Assembly: GCF_009362785.1 (NCBI RefSeq)
Contig: NZ_WHNQ01000002.1
Location: 372,001-436,000 of the forward strand
DNA length: 64,000 nucleotides
Direction: 5' to 3'
Source: Paraburkholderia atlantica
GTDB lineage: Bacteria > Pseudomonadota > Gammaproteobacteria > Burkholderiales > Burkholderiaceae
Shown: positions 49,385 through 60,754 of the stretch, one piece after another
How the letters are laid out: every line of letters begins with the position of its first letter
Position numbering within the stretch: the stretch's first letter is position 1
Translations under genes and position numbers: made by a program
The notes under the pieces: model-generated
Seen by the model: the letters and a program-made list of their open reading frames with translations, nothing else
What the model was told of the DNA's origin: nothing
The model's database searches: none

Positions 49385-49463
<79 letters not shown>

Positions 49464-49539
49464 AACAGAAGAAAAATTATAACAGACACTTCATTCGATT
49501 AGAACTGCCCGACACGAACAAAACGAACGAGTCCATGAA

Positions 49540-49956
49540 CTAGTGGCCCAGCAGATCGATTACGCTCTGCAGTTCCTCGCGCAACTTCTCGACATCGACA
49601 GCAACCGTTGCCGCCGATGCCTGCTCCCGCCCCGCGACTGCGGCGGCAGCTTCACCCTCTTCGACCACCGCATCCGGCCCACCGCCGCCATGCGAATCGA
49701 GCCGGTTGCGCGCCCCATTGATCGTAAACCCCTGCTCGTACAGCAACTCTCGAATCCGCCTGATCAGCAGCACCTCGTGATGCTGATAATACCGACGATT
49801 GCCGCGCCGCTTGACCGGCCTCAACTGGGTGAACTCCTGCTCCCAGTAACGCAGCACGTGGGGCTTCACCCCGCAAAGTTCGCTGACCTCACCAATCGTG
49901 AAGTAGCGCTTCGCCGGAATCGGAGGCAAGACGACTTTTTCGATCGTCGCTGTCAT
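49540..49956 (-). CDS. MerR-family transcriptional regulator (downstream of ihfA)
   Basis: 138 aa. N-terminal MerR HTH (YFTIGEVSELCGVKPHVLRYWEQEF, then RRYYQHHEVLLIRRIRELLYEQG) and a short C-terminal coiled coil. No effector-binding domain or metal-ligand cysteines, as in the MlrA/small MerR group that follows ihfA in many proteobacteria. It lies 43 bp behind ihfA and is likely co-transcribed. Confidence 0.9.
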   Translation of the reverse strand: MTATIEKVVLPPIPAKRYFTIGEVSELCGVKPHVLRYWEQEFTQLRPVKRRGNRRYYQHHEVLLIRRIRELLYEQGFTINGARNRLDSHGGGGPDAVVEEGEAAAAVAGREQASAATVAVDVEKLREELQSVIDLLGH

Positions 49957-49999
49957 CGTCAGTTAGCCGTGATGGGTTGCCCGAAAGCGCGCCAGTCGA

Positions 50000-50410
50000 T
50001 CAGCGCGCGAAGCTCGCTTCGGCGCCGTTTTCGACGAGCGCCTTCAGCTTTTGACTTGCATGAAACGTCACCACGCGACGCGCCGCGATCGGAATCGCCT
50101 CGCCCGTCTTCGGATTTCTGCCAGGACGCTGCGGCTTGTCGCGCAACTGGAAGTTGCCGAAGCCCGACAGCTTGACGCTGTCGCCGCTCTCCAGCGCATC
50201 GCGGATCACCTCGAAGAACGCCTCGACCATGTCTTTCGCTTCCCGCTTGTTGAGCCCGACATTGTCGAACAGCAACTCGGCAAGTTCCGCCTTGGTGAGC
50301 GTCGGCGTTTCATTGGAAACGACGGCGGGTGATGTCGGAATATCTCGAATCATGGCGCTGCGTTGCGCCGTAAGAAGGGCTTCGAAATCACTCGAGTTCA
50401 TTTCATTCAT
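50000..50410 (-). CDS. ihfA: Integration host factor alpha subunit
   Basis: 136 aa. The HU/IHF core ([20 protein letters not shown] ... [22 protein letters not shown] ... [13 protein letters not shown]) is preceded by a 35-residue extension found in Burkholderia-type IhfA. It bends DNA in recombination, replication and transcription. Start ATG 50410 chosen; ATG 50401 and an upstream start at 50431 are in frame. It follows pheT, the classical order. Confidence 0.93.
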   Translation of the reverse strand: MNEMNSSDFEALLTAQRSAMIRDIPTSPAVVSNETPTLTKAELAELLFDNVGLNKREAKDMVEAFFEVIRDALESGDSVKLSGFGNFQLRDKPQRPGRNPKTGEAIPIAARRVVTFHASQKLKALVENGAEASFAR

Positions 50411-50479
50411 ATCTATCAAATGGCGCGCCAAGCGTAAAACAATGGATGCGGAAACAGCCGTGCAATTGTTAAATGCGGG

Positions 50480-52915
50480 TTATCCGCGCAACCGTGCGCC
50501 ATATACTCGAGCCAGACGTTCCACCAGAGTTTGAATAGCCAGATCGACCGTTTCATCCTGAAGGGTTCCGCCAGTATCTTGCAAGGTCACCCGGAACGCA
50601 AGGCTTTTCTCGTGCGCGGCCAGACCACCGGAAGTGTTTGATTTTGGACGAAATTCGTCGAAAAGCGCAACCTTCTGGACAGCCTTGCAGGCCGGTTCGG
50701 ACAGCGCCTTCTGAAGCTCGTCGAGCAGCGCCTGAACCTCGATTTTCTGATCGACGACAACCGCAATGTCTCGTCGTACCGGCGGGAATTTTGAAACTTC
50801 CGACGGAATCGGCAATACGCGGTGCATTAATGCTTCCGCTTCGATTTCAAACAGAATCGGCGCATGCGGCAAATCATATTTTTGCATCCAGCGCGGATGC
50901 AATTCACCAATCCAGCCCACTGCGCGACCATTCAATTCGATACGCGCGCTGCGTCCTGGATGCAGCGCCGGATGCTCGGCCTTTGCGAACCGCGCGACCG
51001 CCGGTGCCACCAGCGCTTCGATGTCGCCCTTGACGTCGAAGAAGTCGACGGCACGCGTCGGTGCGCCCCACTGCTCATCGAGCGCGGGACCATAGGCGAG
51101 CGCGCCGATCATCTTCGGCTGGGCGAAGCCTTCGACGGTCAACTCGCCAGCCTTGATCGACGGATCGTGCAGGAACACGCGGCCTGCTTCGAACACACGT
51201 ACGCGGTCCGCCGCGCGACGGTTCAGGTTTGTGCGCAGCACATGAATCAGGCTGCCGAACAGCGTGGTGCGCATCACCGACAGCTGGCTCGCGATCGGGT
51301 TGATCAGACGCACCGGCTTGCTGTTGCCCGCGAAGTCCTGCTCCCACTCGGCGTCGACGAAGCTGAAGTTCACCGTTTCTGCGTAGTCGCGCGCGGCGAG
51401 CGCATGACGGATCGCGTGGATCGAGCGTTGCGTCTCGTTGGTCGCGCGCATTTCGCTGGTCGCGACCGGCGGGCGCGCCGGAATCTTTTCGAAGCCGTAG
51501 ATACGCGCGACTTCTTCGATCAGGTCTTCTTCGATTTCGATATCGAAGCGGTACGAGGGCGGCATCACCGAGAACGTGTCGCCGTCACGCTCGAACGACA
51601 GGCCGAGGCGCGTGAAGATCTGCGCGATTTCATCGGCGCCGATCGCCACGCCGATGATGCGGTTCGCGCGCGAAACGCGCATCTTCACGGGCACGCGCTT
51701 GGGTACGTTGACGACCTGGTCGTCAACCGGACCCGCTTCGCCGCCGCAGATGTCGAGGATCAACTGCGTGATGCGCTCGATATGATCGACGGTCGTCGCG
51801 TAGTCGACGCCGCGCTCGAAGCGATGGCCTGCATCGGTCGAGAAGTTGTATTTGCGCGAGCGGCCACGAATGCTATCGGGCCACCAGAACGCCGCTTCGA
51901 GATAGATGTTGGTGGTGTCGAGCGTGACCGCGGTGCTGTCGCCGCCCATGATGCCCGCGAGGCTTTCGATATGCTGCTCGTCGGCGATCACGCCGACCGT
52001 TTCGTCGAGCTCGACCGTGTTGCCGTTCAGCAGCTTCAACGTTTCGCCCTTGCGGCCCCAGCGCACGTCCATGCCGCCGTGGATCTTGTCGAGATCGAAA
52101 ACGTGCGACGGACGCCCCAGTTCGAGCATCACGTAGTTCGAGATGTCGACGAGCGCGGAGATACTGCGCTGGCCGGAGCGCTCGAGACGCTCGACCATCC
52201 ATTGCGGCGACTTCGCGCGCGCATTGACGCCGCGGATCACGCGGCCCGAGAAACGGCCGCACAGATCGGGCGCCGAGATTTTCACGGGCAGCGTTTCATT
52301 GAGCTTGACCGGGGCTGGCTTGATGTCGAGCGGGCGCAACGGCGCGCCGGTAATCGCCGACGTTTCGCGGGCGACGCCGAATACCGACAAACAGTCGGCC
52401 TTGTTCGGCGTCAGCTTGATTTCAAAAACGGTGTCATCGAGGTTGAGCGTCTCGCGGATGTCCTGGCCGATCGGCGTATCTTCCGGCAGGATCATCAGAC
52501 CGCTGTGATCTTCAGAGAGCTTCAGCTCGCGCGCCGAGCACAGCATGCCCTGACTTTCGACGCCGCGCAGCTTCGACAGCTTGATCGCGAACGGTGCGCC
52601 GCCCTCTTCGACCGGCGGCAGTTGCGCGCCGACCAGCGCGACCGGCACCTTGATGCCGGGTGCAACGTTCGGCGCGCCGCACACGATGTTCAGCGTCGCG
52701 CCGGTGCCGGCGTTGACCTGACACACGTTGAGCTTGTCCGCATCCGGGTGCTTGACGACTTCCAGCACCTGGCCGACGACGATCTTCGAGGTCGGTGGCG
52801 CGGCCGGCCGCAGGTCTTCGACTTCGAGACCCGCCATCGTCAACGCGTGCGACAGCTCGTCGGTGGTCAGTCGCGGATCGACAAAAGTTCTGAGCCAGGA
52901 TTCCGGAAATTGCAT
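50480..52915 (-). CDS. pheT: Phenylalanyl-tRNA synthetase beta subunit
   Basis: 811 aa, full length. N-terminal tRNA-binding OB fold ([20 protein letters not shown], about residues 47-66), B3/4 editing domain, B5 domain (about 400-480), core and a C-terminal anticodon-binding FDX-ACB domain. It forms the alpha2-beta2 enzyme with PheS. It is 159 bp behind pheS on the same strand. Confidence 0.97.
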   Translation of the reverse strand: MQFPESWLRTFVDPRLTTDELSHALTMAGLEVEDLRPAAPPTSKIVVGQVLEVVKHPDADKLNVCQVNAGTGATLNIVCGAPNVAPGIKVPVALVGAQLPPVEEGGAPFAIKLSKLRGVESQGMLCSARELKLSEDHSGLMILPEDTPIGQDIRETLNLDDTVFEIKLTPNKADCLSVFGVARETSAITGAPLRPLDIKPAPVKLNETLPVKISAPDLCGRFSGRVIRGVNARAKSPQWMVERLERSGQRSISALVDISNYVMLELGRPSHVFDLDKIHGGMDVRWGRKGETLKLLNGNTVELDETVGVIADEQHIESLAGIMGGDSTAVTLDTTNIYLEAAFWWPDSIRGRSRKYNFSTDAGHRFERGVDYATTVDHIERITQLILDICGGEAGPVDDQVVNVPKRVPVKMRVSRANRIIGVAIGADEIAQIFTRLGLSFERDGDTFSVMPPSYRFDIEIEEDLIEEVARIYGFEKIPARPPVATSEMRATNETQRSIHAIRHALAARDYAETVNFSFVDAEWEQDFAGNSKPVRLINPIASQLSVMRTTLFGSLIHVLRTNLNRRAADRVRVFEAGRVFLHDPSIKAGELTVEGFAQPKMIGALAYGPALDEQWGAPTRAVDFFDVKGDIEALVAPAVARFAKAEHPALHPGRSARIELNGRAVGWIGELHPRWMQKYDLPHAPILFEIEAEALMHRVLPIPSEVSKFPPVRRDIAVVVDQKIEVQALLDELQKALSEPACKAVQKVALFDEFRPKSNTSGGLAAHEKSLAFRVTLQDTGGTLQDETVDLAIQTLVERLARVYGARLRG

Positions 52916-53074
52916 GGTTCTGTGTACGTTCTGATCAGGTTAGGTCCACGTCCGCCAGATGCTTCGTAGAGCCAGTGGTCTTGCGCCGGTTCAGCAAGCT
53001 CTGCCGGGGACGCTCGCGGCGCGCATCAGGTGCGCTACCGCGTTCTATGCTTTGTCGCGCTCGCGCGCGCCGGT

Positions 53075-54088
53075 TCACGCGAATTGACGCAGGAAACGCA
53101 GGTCGTTTTCGAAGAACAGGCGCAGGTCCTGCACGCCGTAACGCAGCATCGTGAGACGCTCGAGGCCGCTGCCGAAAGCGAAGCCGATGTAGCGCTCCGG
53201 GTCGAGACCCATGTTACGGATCACGGTCGGATGCACCTGGCCGGAACCCGAAATTTCGAGCCATTTGCCCGCGTTCTTGCCCGTTTCGAACTGCATGTCG
53301 ATCTCGGCCGACGGTTCGGTAAACGGGAAATACGACGGACGGAAGCGCACGAGAATGTCGTCGCGCTCGAAGAATTTCTTCAGGAAGTCGGTATAGACGC
53401 CCTTCAGGTCCGCGAAGCTGATGTTCTCGTCGATCCACAGGCCTTCGACCTGGTTGAACATCGGCGAATGCGTGGCGTCGCTATCCACGCGATACGTGCG
53501 GCCCGGCACGATCACCTTGATCGGCGGCGTGTTGGTACGCGCGTAGCGCACCTGCATCGGGCTCGTATGCGTACGCAGCAGCAGCGGGCGGCCATCGGCA
53601 TCCTTGCCGTCGACGTAGAAGGTATCCTGCATCGAACGCGCCGGATGGTTTTCCGGGCTGTTCAGCGAGGTGAAGTTGTACCAGTCGGTTTCGATCTCGG
53701 GGCCGTCGGCCACGTCGAATCCGATCGTACGGAAAATCTGCTCGACGCGCTCCCAGGCGCGCATCACTGGGTGCAAGCTGCCTGCATTGGCGCCGCGGCC
53801 CGGTAGCGTGACGTCGATCGCTTCAGCGGCGAGGCGCTGGTTCAGAAGCGCGTCGGCGAGCGACTGACGACGTGCCGTCAGCGCGGCTTCGACCTGTTGC
53901 TTGACGAGGTTGATCCGAGCGCCTTCTGTCTTGCGCGTTTCGGGATCGAGTTTGCCAAGGCCCTTCAACAGCTCGGTCAGCGCACCCGCCTTACCGAGAA
54001 AGCGCGCTTTCTCGTTCTCGAGGGTGGTGACGTCGGGGGCTTCTGCGAAGGCTTTTTGCGCGTCGGCGACAATCTGGTCCAGATCCAT
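53075..54088 (-). CDS. pheS: Phenylalanyl-tRNA synthetase alpha subunit
   Basis: 337 aa. N-terminal coiled coil, then the class II catalytic core with motif 2 ([33 protein letters not shown]) and motif 3 ([17 protein letters not shown] near residue 310). ATG 54088 (MDLDQI) chosen over 54100. It is preceded by a strong hairpin terminator at 54141-54178 that may attenuate its expression. Confidence 0.96.
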   Translation of the reverse strand: MDLDQIVADAQKAFAEAPDVTTLENEKARFLGKAGALTELLKGLGKLDPETRKTEGARINLVKQQVEAALTARRQSLADALLNQRLAAEAIDVTLPGRGANAGSLHPVMRAWERVEQIFRTIGFDVADGPEIETDWYNFTSLNSPENHPARSMQDTFYVDGKDADGRPLLLRTHTSPMQVRYARTNTPPIKVIVPGRTYRVDSDATHSPMFNQVEGLWIDENISFADLKGVYTDFLKKFFERDDILVRFRPSYFPFTEPSAEIDMQFETGKNAGKWLEISGSGQVHPTVIRNMGLDPERYIGFAFGSGLERLTMLRYGVQDLRLFFENDLRFLRQFA

Positions 54089-54140
54089 TGATCCCATCAT
54101 TTCAACGTCAGTGTTCTATCGAAACAAAACTGGTTCTACC

Positions 54141-54178
54141 AACAAAAACGGGGCTCGGTGAGGAGCCCCGTTTTTGTT
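54141..54178 (-). terminator. Terminator/attenuator between rplT and pheS
   Basis: A perfect 16-bp stem (AACAAAAACGGGGCTC / GAGCCCCGTTTTTGTT) with loop GGTGAG and T run on the minus strand. CTCGGTGA on the transcript (54185-54192 complement), 24 nt upstream, is exactly complementary to the loop plus the top of the stem (54154-54161). Confidence 0.85.
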
Positions 54179-54246
54179 GCAGCGTCACCGAGACTACCGG
54201 ATGTTCGCTGCAACGAACCACGCAGTTTTAATTGCCAGAAGCGCAA

Positions 54247-54606
54247 TCAGGCTGCAACGGCGGCTTTCACCTGCTGAACGATCGCAGCAAAAGCAGCCTT
54301 GTCGAACACAGCCATGTCGGCCAGCACCTTGCGGTCCAGTTCGATCGACGCCTTCTTCAGGCCGTTGATGAACACGCTGTACGTCATGTCGTGCTGACGC
54401 ACCGCCGCGTTGATACGCGTGATCCACAGTGCGCGGAACACACGCTTCTTGTTGCGGCGATCGCGGTAGGCGTACTGGCCTGCGCGCATGACCGCCTGCT
54501 TGGCGATGCGATAGACGTTATTGCGACGGCCGCGGTAACCCTTGGCCAGCTTGATGATCTTCTTGTGACGGGCCCGTGCGGTAACCCCACGTTTTACTCG
54601 AGGCAT
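54247..54606 (-). CDS. rplT: 50S ribosomal protein L20
   Basis: 119 aa, basic, with the standard start [20 protein letters not shown] and [20 protein letters not shown]. Part of infC-rpmI-rplT; L20 is a translational autoregulator of this operon in E. coli. It lies 29 bp after rpmI. Confidence 0.98.
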
Positions 54607-54635
54607 GTTTCGCTCCTATGAGTGTCGGTTAAGGG

Positions 54636-54833
54636 TTAAGCGAACGGCAGCATTGCGCGAACGGAGTTCAGATCGGAATCATGAACTGCCGTGGAGCCGC
54701 GCAGATGGCGTTTGTTCTTGGTGGTCTTCTTGGTAAGAATGTGACGCTTGAAGGCCTGACCGCGCTTGACGGTACCGCCCGGACGCACCACGAAGCGCTT
54801 TGCAGCGCTCTTCTTGGTCTTCATCTTCGGCAT
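54636..54833 (-). CDS. rpmI: 50S ribosomal protein L35
   Basis: 65 aa, [20 protein letters not shown] start typical of L35. GGAG lies upstream of ATG 54833. It is separated from infC by 258 bp, long enough for a regulatory leader. Confidence 0.98.
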   Translation of the reverse strand: MPKMKTKKSAAKRFVVRPGGTVKRGQAFKRHILTKKTTKNKRHLRGSTAVHDSDLNSVRAMLPFA

Positions 54834-55091
54834 GACAACTCCATTATTAGATGGATATGGGTGTGCGGTCGGCCAGATGGCCATTTCCCGCCCTTCGAAA
54901 CCCATTCCACTTGGTATGCAGACCACCGATACCGCCAGCGGCCGCTTTTCGGGAACGACTGCGCACTTTCATGCACGACATTCCGAAACTTTCTAACACC
55001 ATGCCGGACACGCAGCACAGCATCAAACAATCTTGCGCCACCGGAGCGCGTGCCACATGACACGCCGCCGCTCCGGTCAACTGCTTCGCGC

Positions 55092-55616
55092 TTACTTCTT
55101 TTTCTTCGGAGCGAGCACCATGATCATCTGGCGCCCTTCCATTTTCGGCATCTGCTCGACCTGGCCGACTTCGTCGAGGTCGGTGCGCAGGCGTTCGAGC
55201 ATGCGCATGCCGATTTCCTGGTGAGCCATTTCGCGGCCACGGAAACGCAACGTGATTTTCGTCTTGTCGCCGTCTTCGAGGAAGCGGACGAGGTTACGCA
55301 GCTTGACGTTGTAATCACCGTCGTCGGTACCCGGGCGGAACTTGACTTCCTTGACCTGGATGACCTTCTGCTTGAGCTTGGCCTCGTGTTGCTTCTTCGC
55401 TTCCTGGTACTTGAACTTGCCGTAGTCCATCAAGCGGCAAACCGGCGGAACCGCTTGCGGGGCGATTTCGACCAGATCCACGTCCTGCTGTTCCGACATG
55501 CGGAACGCATCAGCGAGTTTCACGATGCCGAGCGGTTCGTTCTCGACGCCGACCAGTCGCACCTCGGGTGCTGTAATTTCACCGTTGATGCGGTGCGCAG
55601 ACTTATCAGTAGCGAT
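55092..55616 (-). CDS. infC: Translation initiation factor IF-3 with ATC start codon
   Basis: 174 aa when started at ATC 55614-55616, giving [20 protein letters not shown], the expected N-terminus, with AGAGGAAACG in place upstream. No ATG lies in the N-terminal region. A non-AUG start is known for infC and lets IF-3 repress its own translation. N-domain (about 1-80) and C-domain (about 90-174, [12 protein letters not shown], ending KKKK). Confidence 0.96.
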   Translation of the reverse strand: MATDKSAHRINGEITAPEVRLVGVENEPLGIVKLADAFRMSEQQDVDLVEIAPQAVPPVCRLMDYGKFKYQEAKKQHEAKLKQKVIQVKEVKFRPGTDDGDYNVKLRNLVRFLEDGDKTKITLRFRGREMAHQEIGMRMLERLRTDLDEVGQVEQMPKMEGRQMIMVLAPKKKK

Positions 55617-55665
55617 GTTACGTTTCCTCTAAAAATTAAAAAAAACGAGCCGGGTACCAAGTGGT

Positions 55666-57573
55666 TTAGTTGAACGACTGCACGTCCTGGCGCAGACGCT
55701 CAATGAAGGCGTCAACAGGCATCACACCCATATCGACACCACCACGGGCACGCACGGCTACCGTTTGCGCTTCACGCTCCTTGTCACCGACCACCAGTAG
55801 GTACGGCACCTTTTCCAGCGTGTGCTCGCGTATTTTATAGCTAATCTTCTCGTTGCGCAAATCCGCCTCGACTCTAACCCCTTGTTTTTGCAACGATTGG
55901 GCTAGCGACTGCGCATATTCGGCCTGGCTTTCCGCGATATTCATCACGACGACCTGCATCGGCGCGAGCCAGGCGGGCATCGCACCAGCATGGTGCTCGA
56001 TCAGAATCCCGAGGAAGCGTTCCATCGATCCGACAATTGCCCGGTGCAGCATGATCGGGCGACGCCGACTGTTGTCTTCGGCGACGTATTCGGCACCCAG
56101 ACGCTCCGGCAATACCATGTCGAGCTGCAAGGTACCGCACTGCCACGAGCGACCGAGCGCGTCCTTGATGTGATACTCGACCTTCGGGCCGTAGAACGCG
56201 CCCTCGCCGGGCAGCTCTTCCCAGGTGACGCCGCAGGCGGTCAGCGCCTCGCGCAGCCCCTGCTCCGCGCGATCCCACGTTTCGTCGGTGCCGGCGCGCG
56301 CATCTGGACGCAGCGACAGCTTGATCTCGACGTTGTCAAAGCCGAAGTCGAGGTAGACGCTCATCGCCAGCGTGTTGAACGCGATCGATTCGCCGATGAA
56401 CTGATCTTCGGTACAAAAAATGTGGGCGTCGTCCTGCACGAAGCCGCGCACGCGCATCAGACCATGCAGCGCGCCCGACGATTCGTTGCGATGGCACGAA
56501 CCGAACTCCGCGTAACGCAGCGGCAGATCGCGATACGAACGCAGACCGTGGTTAAACACCTGCACGTGACCAGGACAGTTCATCGGTTTGATCGCGTAGT
56601 CGCGCTTTTCCGATTCCGTCGTGAACATATTTTCACGATAGTTCTGCCAGTGTCCCGACGCCTCCCACAGCGAGCGGTCCATGATCAACGGCGTTTTGAT
56701 TTCAAGGTAGCCGGCGTCGTTCACGCGACGGCGCATGTACTGCTCGACCTGCTGCCATAGCGTCCAGCCGCGCGGATGCCAGAACACCATACCCGGCGAC
56801 TCGTCCTGCATGTGGAACAGGTCGAGCTGCTTGCCCAGCTTGCGATGGTCGCGCTTCTCGGCTTCTTCGAGCATGTGCAGATACGCTTCCTGATCTTCCT
56901 TCTTCGTCCAGGCCGTGCCGTAAATGCGCTGCAGCTGCTCGTTCTTCGAGTCGCCGCGCCAGTAGGCGCCCGCGACTTTCATCAGCTTGAAGACCTTCAG
57001 CTTGCCGGTGGAAGGCACGTGCGGGCCGCGGCACAGGTCCGTGAAGCCGCCATGCGAGTAAAGCTTGATTTCGTCGCTGGCGGGGATCGATTCGATGATC
57101 TCGGCCTTGTACTTTTCGCCGATGCTCTTGAAGTACTCGACCGCTTCGTCGCGCGAAACCACGCGACGCGACACTGGCTCGTCCTTCTTCGCGAGCTCCT
57201 GCATGCGCTTTTCGATCTTTTCGAGGTCTTCCGGCGTGAAAGGACGGTTGTACGAGAAGTCGTAATAGAAGCCGTTATCAATGACAGGGCCGATCGTGAC
57301 CTGCGCCTCCGGGTACAGATCCTTCACCGCATACGCGAGCAGGTGCGCCGTCGAGTGGCGGATGATATCGAGACCGTCTGCGTCCTTCTCCGTGACGATG
57401 GCCAGCGCCACGTCGCGATCGATCAGCGCGGACGTATCGACCAACTCCCCGTCGATCTTGCCGCCGAGCGCGGCTTTCGCGAGGCCGGGGCCGATCGAGG
57501 CGGCCACTTCGGCGACGGTCACCGGATGCTCGTACTGTCTAACAGAACCGTCAGGCAAACGTATCGAAACCAT
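55666..57573 (-). CDS. thrS: Threonyl-tRNA synthetase
   Basis: 635 aa. N-terminal TGS domain ([20 protein letters not shown]), editing domain with [16 protein letters not shown] and the Zn/editing [13 protein letters not shown], catalytic core with [20 protein letters not shown] and [17 protein letters not shown], and a C-terminal anticodon-binding domain. ATG 57573 follows GGAG. It is 49 bp before infC. Confidence 0.97.
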   Translation of the reverse strand: MVSIRLPDGSVRQYEHPVTVAEVAASIGPGLAKAALGGKIDGELVDTSALIDRDVALAIVTEKDADGLDIIRHSTAHLLAYAVKDLYPEAQVTIGPVIDNGFYYDFSYNRPFTPEDLEKIEKRMQELAKKDEPVSRRVVSRDEAVEYFKSIGEKYKAEIIESIPASDEIKLYSHGGFTDLCRGPHVPSTGKLKVFKLMKVAGAYWRGDSKNEQLQRIYGTAWTKKEDQEAYLHMLEEAEKRDHRKLGKQLDLFHMQDESPGMVFWHPRGWTLWQQVEQYMRRRVNDAGYLEIKTPLIMDRSLWEASGHWQNYRENMFTTESEKRDYAIKPMNCPGHVQVFNHGLRSYRDLPLRYAEFGSCHRNESSGALHGLMRVRGFVQDDAHIFCTEDQFIGESIAFNTLAMSVYLDFGFDNVEIKLSLRPDARAGTDETWDRAEQGLREALTACGVTWEELPGEGAFYGPKVEYHIKDALGRSWQCGTLQLDMVLPERLGAEYVAEDNSRRRPIMLHRAIVGSMERFLGILIEHHAGAMPAWLAPMQVVVMNIAESQAEYAQSLAQSLQKQGVRVEADLRNEKISYKIREHTLEKVPYLLVVGDKEREAQTVAVRARGGVDMGVMPVDAFIERLRQDVQSFN

Positions 57574-57623
57574 TGCGTTCTCCGTGGTGCCGACCGGCGG
57601 CGGCACATACAACCAGGGTCAAA

Positions 57624-57665
57624 AAGACAAAAAAAATGCGGCCCCGCTTTCGAGGGGCCGCATTC
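57624..57665 (-). terminator. Terminator between tRNA-Val and thrS
   Basis: An 11-bp perfect stem AATGCGGCCCC / GGGGCCGCATT and a run of six to eight T on the minus strand. It ends the tRNA-Val transcript; an attenuator role for thrS is also possible since it lies in the thrS leader. Confidence 0.9.
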
Positions 57666-57826
57666 ACATTTTATGCAAACATCACTGGCGAAAGTGGTCC
57701 TCGACTAGCGTCGCTCCGAAGTGGTTTCGGTCAACGTTCGCGGTGTCATAACCGTATTCGCCTTTTTGCGCTCAAAGCGCTTACTGCAGCTTGCGAAACC
57801 CCGGCGAGGCCGGAATTTCATTTCGT

Positions 57827-57903
57827 TGGTAGGCTCGATTGGACTCGAACCAACGACCCCCACCATGTCAAGGTGGTGCTCTAACCAGCTGAGCTACGAG
57901 CCT
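57827..57903 (-). tRNA. tRNA-Val(GAC)
   Basis: 77 nt with encoded CCA. Acceptor AGGCTCG/CGAGCCT, anticodon stem CCACC/GGTGG with loop TTGACAT (anticodon GAC), T-arm GTTCGAGTCC. Confidence 0.97.
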
Positions 57904-58008
57904 GAAGAAACGAGAGTATATGGGGTATAGCGCGGCTTGGCAAGCACTTTTATGCAGTGGCTTTAATTCGCCGCACCGCCAGCAGGTCTTTTCCCAACCG
58001 CCCGCGCC

Positions 58009-60252
58009 TCAATTCTTGCGCGTCGCCCGCACCACACCCGTGATTTCGCCCAGCAGCGTACACGCGCGCTGGATCTGCGCAGAGCTGGACACCTCGACGG
58101 TAAATTGCATGAACGCGGCATTGCGGCGCGATTGCGTCTTCACGCCGATCACGTTCATCTTTTCCCGCGCGAACACTTCGGAGATATCGCGTAGCAGGCC
58201 TTGTCGGTCCGTCGCCTCGATGCTGAGGTCGACCGGGTACACGGACTGGCCGCGGCCGCTCATCACGTCCGCCGACCAGGCGGTCTGCAGCACGCGCTCC
58301 GGCGCGCGCTCTGCCATCCGGCGGAACGTCGCGCAGTCGCTGCGATGCACCGACATACCTTTGCCGCGCGTGACGAAGCCGCAGATATCGTCGGGCGGTG
58401 CGGGCCGGCAGCAGCGCGCGAGCTGGGTGAGCAATGCATCGACGCCGACCACCAGCACGCCGGTTGACGCGCCGCGCGCGACGCTCGCACCGCTGCTGCG
58501 TTTCTCGAATTTCTCGGGCGCCTCGACCTCGGGCTCGGGCGGCGGCGCGTCCTGCAGCGCCTGCTCGACGAGCCTCAGACTGAATTCCTCCTTGCCGACC
58601 ACGGAGAATAGGTCGTCGGTGCTCTTGAAACCAAGCCGCGCGGCCAGCTGATCGAGATTGACCGAGGTCTTGCCTTCGCGCTGCAGAGTTTTTTCAACCA
58701 TCGCGCGACCGTTCGCGATGTGTTCCTGCAACTCGACCGCGTTGAACCACGCGCGCACCTTCTGCCGCGCGCGCGGGCTTTGCAGATAGCCAAGCTGCGG
58801 ATTGAGCCAGTCGCGCGACGGACCGCCCTCCTTCACTGCCACGATCTCGACCGTCTGACCGTTCTGCAATGCGGTATTGAGCGGCACCATCACGCCGTCG
58901 ACCCGCGCGCCGCGGCAACGATGCCCCAGCTCGCTGTGCAGGTGATAAGCGAAGTCGATCGGCGTCGCGCCGTGCGGCAACGGAATCACGCGCGCCTGCG
59001 GCGTCAGCACGTAGATGTGATCGTCGTCGAGCGTCGCCTGGCGCAATTGCTCCCACGGCTGCGCCGCGCCCGCTTCGCCATGCTCGCCCTCGGACACCTC
59101 GTCCTTCCACGCCAGCAGTTGCCGTAGCCAGGCGATCTTCTCGTCGTATTTTTCGCTCGCGGTGAACGTGCCGCCATAGCCGCGGGCACCCGCTTCCTTG
59201 TAGCGCCAGTGCGCGGCCACGCCGTATTCGGCGAAGCGATGCATCTCCTGCGTGCGGATCTGCACTTCGAACGCGCGGCCGTCATCGCCGATCACGACCG
59301 TGTGCAGCGACTTGTAGCCATTCGGCTTCGGCCGGGAGATGTAATCGTCGAACTCCTTGGGCACCGGCTGCCACAGGTTGTGCACGATGCCGAGCACGGT
59401 GTAGCAGTCCTTGATGTCCGGCACGATCACCCGAAACGCGCGCACGTCATACAGTTCGGCAAAGTCGAGCTGCTTGCCGCGCATCTTGCGCCAGATGCTG
59501 TAGATATGCTTCGGCCGACCGCTTACTTCCGCGCGGATATGCGCGGCGGCCAGTTCCTGCTGCAGGCGTTCGATCGCCTGCGCGACATAGCTCTCACGCT
59601 CGACGCGCTTCTCGTCCAGCAGCTTCGCGATGCGCTTGTAGGTGTCCGGCTCCTCGAAACGGAACGCGAGGTCCTCGAGCTCCCACTTCAATTGCCAGAT
59701 GCCGAGGCGGTTCGCGAGCGGCGCGTAGATATCGAGCGTTTCGCGCGCGACGTCGGGCGACGGCGTGATCTTCGCGGCCGCGTAGTAACGCAGCGATTGC
59801 AGCCGCGACGCGAGGCGGATCAGCACGACGCGAATGTCCTGCGCGAACGCGAGCAGCATTTTGCGCAGCGCTTCGACCTGCGCGCGGCGCGCAGCTTGCG
59901 CGTCACGCCCGGCCTCGGGCATCGCGTTTTGCGCCGCTCGCAAACTGACCGTGCCGAGCCGCAGCAGCTTGCGTACGTCGCCGACCAGTTGCGCGACTTC
60001 TTCGCCAAAGTTGTCGGCGATCACGCGCTCCGGATCGTGCAGATGCGGTGTCAGCGCGAACAGCGCCGCGGCCAGCACCGCTGGCGGATCGACGTTGAGC
60101 TTGCGCATGATCGACGCCGTGCCCGCCGCGTGATCCGCGAGCAATTCGCCCGACGACAGCCGCACCTCGCCCGCATGTTCGCGCACGAACGCCATCGCTT
60201 CGTCGAAGGAACGATGGGGATGAGGCGCGTTCGTAACGGTTTCGGTATTCAT
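58009..60252 (-). CDS. relA: RelA, (p)ppGpp synthetase I
   Basis: 747 aa. N-terminal pseudo-hydrolase domain in which the HD-x-x-ED pocket is lost (FALTPHLHD), then the synthetase domain with RPKHIYSIWRKM and the RelA-type KEFDDYISRPKPNGYKSLHT (EFDD instead of the RxKD of bifunctional enzymes). TGS domain (about residues 415-475), a Cys-containing region (LARCCRPAPP) and a C-terminal ACT domain. It makes ppGpp on stalled ribosomes; hydrolysis must be done by a separate SpoT. Confidence 0.95.
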   Translation of the reverse strand: MNTETVTNAPHPHRSFDEAMAFVREHAGEVRLSSGELLADHAAGTASIMRKLNVDPPAVLAAALFALTPHLHDPERVIADNFGEEVAQLVGDVRKLLRLGTVSLRAAQNAMPEAGRDAQAARRAQVEALRKMLLAFAQDIRVVLIRLASRLQSLRYYAAAKITPSPDVARETLDIYAPLANRLGIWQLKWELEDLAFRFEEPDTYKRIAKLLDEKRVERESYVAQAIERLQQELAAAHIRAEVSGRPKHIYSIWRKMRGKQLDFAELYDVRAFRVIVPDIKDCYTVLGIVHNLWQPVPKEFDDYISRPKPNGYKSLHTVVIGDDGRAFEVQIRTQEMHRFAEYGVAAHWRYKEAGARGYGGTFTASEKYDEKIAWLRQLLAWKDEVSEGEHGEAGAAQPWEQLRQATLDDDHIYVLTPQARVIPLPHGATPIDFAYHLHSELGHRCRGARVDGVMVPLNTALQNGQTVEIVAVKEGGPSRDWLNPQLGYLQSPRARQKVRAWFNAVELQEHIANGRAMVEKTLQREGKTSVNLDQLAARLGFKSTDDLFSVVGKEEFSLRLVEQALQDAPPPEPEVEAPEKFEKRSSGASVARGASTGVLVVGVDALLTQLARCCRPAPPDDICGFVTRGKGMSVHRSDCATFRRMAERAPERVLQTAWSADVMSGRGQSVYPVDLSIEATDRQGLLRDISEVFAREKMNVIGVKTQSRRNAAFMQFTVEVSSSAQIQRACTLLGEITGVVRATRKN

Positions 60253-60321
60253 GGTGCGACGGCCCGCCGGGCCAGACGATTCAACGGAAAATCAACAACA
60301 GTGCGGCCTCGCAACCGCAAA

Positions 60322-60675
60322 TCAGCTGCGCTGCGCCGCGATCACGACGATTTCGACGAGGCACTTCGGATTCGCGAGCTTTGCCTCGACCGTCGCGCGC
60401 GGCGGCGTGTCGCCCTGCGCGACCCACTCGTCCCACACGGCGTTCATACCGGCGAAATGCGCCATGTCCGAGATGTAGATCTGCACCGACAGCAGCAGCG
60501 ACTTGTCGCTGTTCGCTTCAGCGAGCAGACGGTCGATGTGGCCGAGCACTTCGCGCGTCTGGCCGGTGATGTCCTGATCGTCGTCTTCGGCGATCTGCCC
60601 CGCGAGGTACACGGTGCCGTTGTGCACGGCCATTTCCGAGAGACGCTTGCCGACGTGATAACGAATGACTGCCAT
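60322..60675 (-). CDS. RidA/YjgF family protein
   Basis: 117 aa. YjgF/RidA fold with the catalytic-pocket Arg in TPPRATVEAKL (about residues 90-100) and the C-terminal VEIVVIAA strand. RidA proteins hydrolyse reactive enamine/imine intermediates from PLP enzymes. It lies 69 bp downstream of relA's start on the same strand, that is, upstream of relA in transcription, and may share its transcript. Confidence 0.88.
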   Translation of the reverse strand: MAVIRYHVGKRLSEMAVHNGTVYLAGQIAEDDDQDITGQTREVLGHIDRLLAEANSDKSLLLSVQIYISDMAHFAGMNAVWDEWVAQGDTPPRATVEAKLANPKCLVEIVVIAAQRS

Positions 60676-60754
60676 GAAATGTCCTGAGCTGAGGGGTTGA
60701 TCGAACTACATACCGCACGACACTGCTAATAAAAGCTTCTTGCGGAACTCAATA

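Noticed and set aside
54194..54246. PheM-like leader peptide before pheS
   Set aside because: The short frame ends in FVAANIR with a single Phe and has no good start; it does not resemble a Phe attenuator peptide.
58009..60252. Bifunctional SpoT rather than RelA
   Set aside because: The hydrolase HD/ED residues are missing and the synthetase has the RelA-type EFDD motif.
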